DNA of 64,000 nucleotides from Enterococcus_D entomosocium (GTDB lineage Bacteria > Bacillota > Bacilli > Lactobacillales > Enterococcaceae), in NCBI RefSeq assembly GCF_030441895.1, contig NZ_JARJAS010000004.1. The stretch is one strand, 5' to 3'. A program made the position numbers and the translations under genes. How positions within the stretch are numbered: position 1 is the stretch's first letter; each line of letters starts with the position of its first letter. This document shows positions 60,403-64,000 of this stretch, piece after piece. The notes beneath the pieces were generated by a model. That model searched no databases. It had not been told where the DNA came from and worked only from the letters and a program-made list of their open reading frames with translations.

Positions 60403-63400
60403 ATGTTTTTGACAAAGAGACACCACTGGTTCTCTTTCATTTTCTGTATGTTAGGGGGGATATTATTTTTCATTTATTCGAGTTTGCAAACAAATGGGAC
60501 AGCAAGTGCACAAGAAGAAAATACGATCGCTATTACCGAAACGGAGCAGATCAAGCTGACAGGTCAACGGGAGGGCAATCAATTTACTTTACGATATCAG
60601 CTATCACAAAAAAACAAACAGCAACGCATCTGGCTGCAATTATATGCACTTGATGAAACAAAAGAACAACCGCTAACGAAAACGAACAACAAAGAGGTGG
60701 TTTTTATTGAGGATGAATCCGCGCAGTCTTGGCTAACAACACAAGACTTCTTGAAAACACTCTGTGAACAAGAAGTAACGTTTCAACTACCTAATGAAAC
60801 AAAAAAACTGAAGTTGGCGATTCAGATTGAAGAATATGATCACGAAAATCAAGAATCGCACAAATTGGCGTCTTTGGATGAATTGATAGTTGACATTCCG
60901 CTTGCGACAGAATCTGCTTCCTCAGATAGGGTGGAAGTCAGCTCAACTGATTCACAAGCTGCAGAAACCGGCACGGAGTCAACTTCGGAACAAGTGTCGA
61001 ATGAAGACTCAAAAGGTGTTTCGAATGAAGAAACGCAGGAAGAGACAAAGGAAACAGGAACAACGACAAGTTCTTCTGAAGACGAAACACTCATTGAACC
61101 GTTTAAACAAGAACGTCTTTATCAAAAAACGACCGTTTCACAGGCTTTTGCTTCGATTGAACCAGATTATACGACAGACCAAAGCGGGACGTATCCTTCG
61201 GCTAATTGGACAATTGATGAAAAGAGCAATGTCTTAAATCATCAGGGGAACAAAGATGCAGGCGAAACCTGGGATGGCGTAACTACATGGAATGGTGATC
61301 CAGAAAATTTGACCAACTCGTATATTGAGTATGGTGGTGTGGGAGATGAAGCGGATTTTGCTTTACGGAAATTTGCAAAAGAGACGAATACTCCAGGACT
61401 GTTTGATGTCTACCTAAATGTACGAGGGAATGTTCAACGCCAAATTGATCCGATCGATGTTGTGTTGGTAGTGGATTGGTCAGGGAGTATGAATGATATG
61501 GGACGCATCACTGAGGTAAAAAAAGGTGTGGATCGCTTTTTGAATCAAATTGAAGGAAGCGGCATTCAAGACAGTGTCTACATGGGCTATGTCGGTTATT
61601 CCAGTGATGGTAACAATTACCAAAACAAAACCTGCCAGTTAGGAAAATTTTCTGAAGTCAAAGAGACGATCCGAACGATGACGCCAGAAACAGCAGCTGG
61701 GGGGACCTTTACCCAAAGAGGGCTTCGCCAAGCTGGGGATATGCTATCAACGCAAAATGGACATAAGAAAGTCATCGTTTTGCTAACAGATGGCGTGCCG
61801 ACCTACAGTTATCATGTGTCCAAAGTGCATACACAAGCAGATGGTAGTTATTATGGAACCGCCTTTTCTCTTTCTCAAGACCAGCCGATGAATACTTCAC
61901 ATCTCTACAACGGGTATTTTGCATCTGATCAGTACGGTAACTCTAAATGGATCAACAATACGTTTGTCGCCACGATCGGTGAGGCGATGGCGTTAAAAGA
62001 GCGCGGGATTGAGATTCACGGATTGGGGATTCAACTGCAAGGGGATCAAACAGCTGGGTATACAAAGGCCGATGTTGAGAACAAAATGAGACAGATGGTT
62101 TCTGCTGATGAAGAGGGGCATCTTTATTATGAGTCAGCCAATGAAGCAGCGGATATTGCCGACTATCTCGAGAAAAAAGCCCTTCATATTTCGGCGACAG
62201 TCACTGATGGAGAGATTACTGACCCCATTTCGCAGCCATTTTTATACGAAGAAAATAGCTTGTCCATCAAAAGTGTCGGTTCTGCTGCTCTAACGGTGCA
62301 GCCTGAGGTCACGATATCTGACAATACACTCAATGCTTCTGGTCTTTATTTAGGCGAAGGACAGGAACTGCAAATTCATTATCAAGTGCGGATTCAAACG
62401 GAAGCAGCGGATTTTAAACCAGATACTTGGTATCAAATGAATGGAGAAACGGTGTTTTATCCGAATCATCAGTCCGATCAAAAGGCATTGTTTGGTGTGC
62501 CTTCTGCCAAAGCACCTGGGAAAGAGTTGACGATCAAAAAAGTCTGGGAGGAATACGATGGCGATACGTCAAGTCGCCCAGAATCTGTCTATTTTGAAAT
62601 AAGCAGAAGCCCAGTTACTAGCAAGGAGAGCTGGCAAACAGGATATCTCAAACTTACTGAGACCGATGCACAAGATCAGACAAGTTGGGAACGAAGCAAG
62701 GTTTCCGCGGTTTCTGAAAAGGATGGAACGGATTACGAAGAAACCCGGCTACTGCCGCTTTATAACAATCAAGGAGAAACGTTTAATTATCAAGTCACAA
62801 ATGAACTGGCAGTATCAGGCTACGAATCGACAAGAGTGGACGTTTCTACATGGAAAAACACAAAGACGTTTGTGCCCCTCGCATTAAATCTGATCAAAAA
62901 ATCCGCTGTAGGAGAGGTGAAGCTGACAGGTGCTGTTTTTGAATTGACGGGCGCTGGAAAGACAGTAACCCTTGTGGATCAAGGGGATGGAACGTACGGG
63001 ATGCCAGCAGATACTACGTTGCAAAAAAGTCAGACGTATCGTTTAAAGGAAGTCACTGCACCGGCGGGACATCATTTGGCTAAGCAAACAGAGTGGCTGA
63101 TCCATATTGATGAGCAAGGGCATGCGACGATTGATGGACAACCTGTCACACTGGTCGAGCATACGATTATCCTGGAGATTACCAATCCGTTTACAGAAAT
63201 TCCAGTCGCTATTCGAAAATATTCGTTGCAAAATGAGCAGCAAGTATTGTTAGCAGGCGCTGTCTTTTCTCTTCAACAAAAAACAGCAGGAGGGGATTAT
63301 CAAGAAATCGCCTCAGAAACGTCGGATGATGTTGGGATGGCTGAATTTACGATCCTTGAGCCTGGCGCTTATCGTATCTCAGAAACAGCCGGTCCGCTCG

Positions 63401-63978
63401 GATATGATACGGTTGCCGGTGACTATGAATTTGTCGTTGGTACAGACGGAAAAATCCAGTATCAAGGGGAAAATGTCGACGGGGATGCCAACTGTTGGAC
63501 CCTTACCCATGGCAATCAGTTAAAACCTTTTGATTTGGTGGTCAATAAACAGGATGAACTGGGACAAGCACTTGAGGGGGCAAAATTCCGGCTAAGTGGA
63601 AACGGACGGACTGTCGAACTGCCTGAAAACGGAGAAGCACTAGCGGTATTTCACTTCCAAGATCTCACACCCGGCAGCTATACCTTGGAAGAAACTGGTA
63701 CACCCGCAGGCTATGCAGGTTTAACAGCACCTGTCCAAATCAAGATTGAAGAGGATGGTCAGGTCTTTATCGATGAAGAACGACTACCGAATCTTCTTGT
63801 TTCTGGAGAAAAGAACAATCAAATAGAATTGATCGTAACCAATCAAGTGAAAGTGTCTCTTCCTGAAACCGGAGGGAATTGGCATGGATGGATGGTCATT
63901 CTTTCAGCAAGTCTGCTAGTCCTTTTAGCTGGTAGCTATTTGCACGTTAAGCGCAAAGATAAGCCTTCATTAAAGTAA
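60403..63978 (+). CDS. Pilus-tip adhesin, VWA and Cna_B domains, LPXTG anchor (EbpA-like)
   Basis: A 1191-residue surface protein. A signal peptide (about 1-37) is followed by an N-terminal region, an acidic S/T/E-rich linker (about 170-235), a von Willebrand A domain (about 350-600) with an intact metal site (D358-x-S360-x-S362 in VVDWSGSM; VLLTDGVP), and at least three Cna_B/SpaA domains near the C-terminus. These carry E-box-like motifs: YRLKEVTAPAG, YRISETAGPLG and YTLEETGTPAG. LPETG at 1153-1157, a membrane segment and a basic tail complete a sortase substrate. VWA plus Cna_B is the plan of EbpA. ATG 60403 follows AAAGGAGG. Shaft pilins and sortase would lie past the window edge. Confidence 0.9.
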   Translation: MFLTKRHHWFSFIFCMLGGILFFIYSSLQTNGTASAQEENTIAITETEQIKLTGQREGNQFTLRYQLSQKNKQQRIWLQLYALDETKEQPLTKTNNKEVVFIEDESAQSWLTTQDFLKTLCEQEVTFQLPNETKKLKLAIQIEEYDHENQESHKLASLDELIVDIPLATESASSDRVEVSSTDSQAAETGTESTSEQVSNEDSKGVSNEETQEETKETGTTTSSSEDETLIEPFKQERLYQKTTVSQAFASIEPDYTTDQSGTYPSANWTIDEKSNVLNHQGNKDAGETWDGVTTWNGDPENLTNSYIEYGGVGDEADFALRKFAKETNTPGLFDVYLNVRGNVQRQIDPIDVVLVVDWSGSMNDMGRITEVKKGVDRFLNQIEGSGIQDSVYMGYVGYSSDGNNYQNKTCQLGKFSEVKETIRTMTPETAAGGTFTQRGLRQAGDMLSTQNGHKKVIVLLTDGVPTYSYHVSKVHTQADGSYYGTAFSLSQDQPMNTSHLYNGYFASDQYGNSKWINNTFVATIGEAMALKERGIEIHGLGIQLQGDQTAGYTKADVENKMRQMVSADEEGHLYYESANEAADIADYLEKKALHISATVTDGEITDPISQPFLYEENSLSIKSVGSAALTVQPEVTISDNTLNASGLYLGEGQELQIHYQVRIQTEAADFKPDTWYQMNGETVFYPNHQSDQKALFGVPSAKAPGKELTIKKVWEEYDGDTSSRPESVYFEISRSPVTSKESWQTGYLKLTETDAQDQTSWERSKVSAVSEKDGTDYEETRLLPLYNNQGETFNYQVTNELAVSGYESTRVDVSTWKNTKTFVPLALNLIKKSAVGEVKLTGAVFELTGAGKTVTLVDQGDGTYGMPADTTLQKSQTYRLKEVTAPAGHHLAKQTEWLIHIDEQGHATIDGQPVTLVEHTIILEITNPFTEIPVAIRKYSLQNEQQVLLAGAVFSLQQKTAGGDYQEIASETSDDVGMAEFTILEPGAYRISETAGPLGYDTVAGDYEFVVGTDGKIQYQGENVDGDANCWTLTHGNQLKPFDLVVNKQDELGQALEGAKFRLSGNGRTVELPENGEALAVFHFQDLTPGSYTLEETGTPAGYAGLTAPVQIKIEEDGQVFIDEERLPNLLVSGEKNNQIELIVTNQVKVSLPETGGNWHGWMVILSASLLVLLAGSYLHVKRKDKPSLK

Positions 63979-64000
63979 TTTTTCCATTAGCGAATGAAAA

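Overview
The window looks like a piece of an Enterococcus chromosome. The grounds are low-GC Firmicutes gene content and ribosome binding sites, a liaFSR cell-envelope stress operon, an Epa-type rhamnose polysaccharide cluster, and an Mga-like regulator divergent from an EbpA-like pilus-tip adhesin. I cannot fix the species from sequence alone. No rRNA, tRNA, CRISPR array, complete insertion sequence or prophage was seen.

Layout. (1) 1-4.7 kb: the conserved dinG-tseB(ypmB)-aspB-asnS block, with dinG cut by the left edge. (2) 5-31 kb: a cell-wall polysaccharide cluster. It holds three GT2 rhamnosyltransferase-like genes, a dTDP-rhamnose block in the order rmlA-rmlC-rmlB-rmlD, a UDP-glucose dehydrogenase, an ABC exporter (Wzm/Wzt type), a 1028-residue multidomain glycosyltransferase with an RgpF domain, a DUF2142 membrane protein and a GT4. 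After a terminator comes a divergent OpgB/GacH-like phosphoglycerol transferase. A more AT-rich accessory part follows: further GTs, a DUF2304 protein, a decayed GT2 pseudogene, a Wzx-type flippase and a secreted amidase with nine ChW repeats. (3) 31-45 kb: envelope and housekeeping genes: mltG, greA, liaF-liaS-liaR, a KtrA/TrkA-like protein, a HesB-like protein, a bactoprenol glucosyltransferase, a 2-hydroxyacid dehydrogenase, a DUF1189 protein, GtrA, sodA, a cold-shock gene, an LCP ligase-like gene and a class B PBP. (4) 45-58 kb: a CPA1 antiporter, an ABC-F protein, thyA, an unrecognised gene, dfrA, a hemolysin III homologue, DegV, a YpmR-like SGNH hydrolase, ypmS, msrA, yozE, a CtpA-type protease and a signal peptidase. 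(5) 58-64 kb: a minus-strand Mga-family regulator facing a large LPXTG pilus-tip adhesin; the rest of that operon lies beyond the right edge.

How it fits together. The rml genes supply dTDP-L-rhamnose and ugd supplies UDP-glucuronate. The first GTs and the large GT2-RgpF-GT4 protein would build a rhamnan on a lipid carrier, exported by the ABC transporter. The accessory GTs with the flippase would make and export side-chain or decoration units. The OpgB-like enzyme could add glycerol phosphate outside the membrane, and LCP proteins such as the one at 41.6 kb would attach the polymer to peptidoglycan. No initiating sugar-1-phosphate transferase lies inside the cluster, so that step must be encoded elsewhere.

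Most striking: two promoters 10 kb apart share the same core and spacing, the phosphoglycerol transferase sits inside a rhamnan cluster, a three-module GT is fused in one chain, and the amidase carries a triad-of-triads ChW array. Starts were re-chosen by ribosome binding site where the longest reading frame was implausible.
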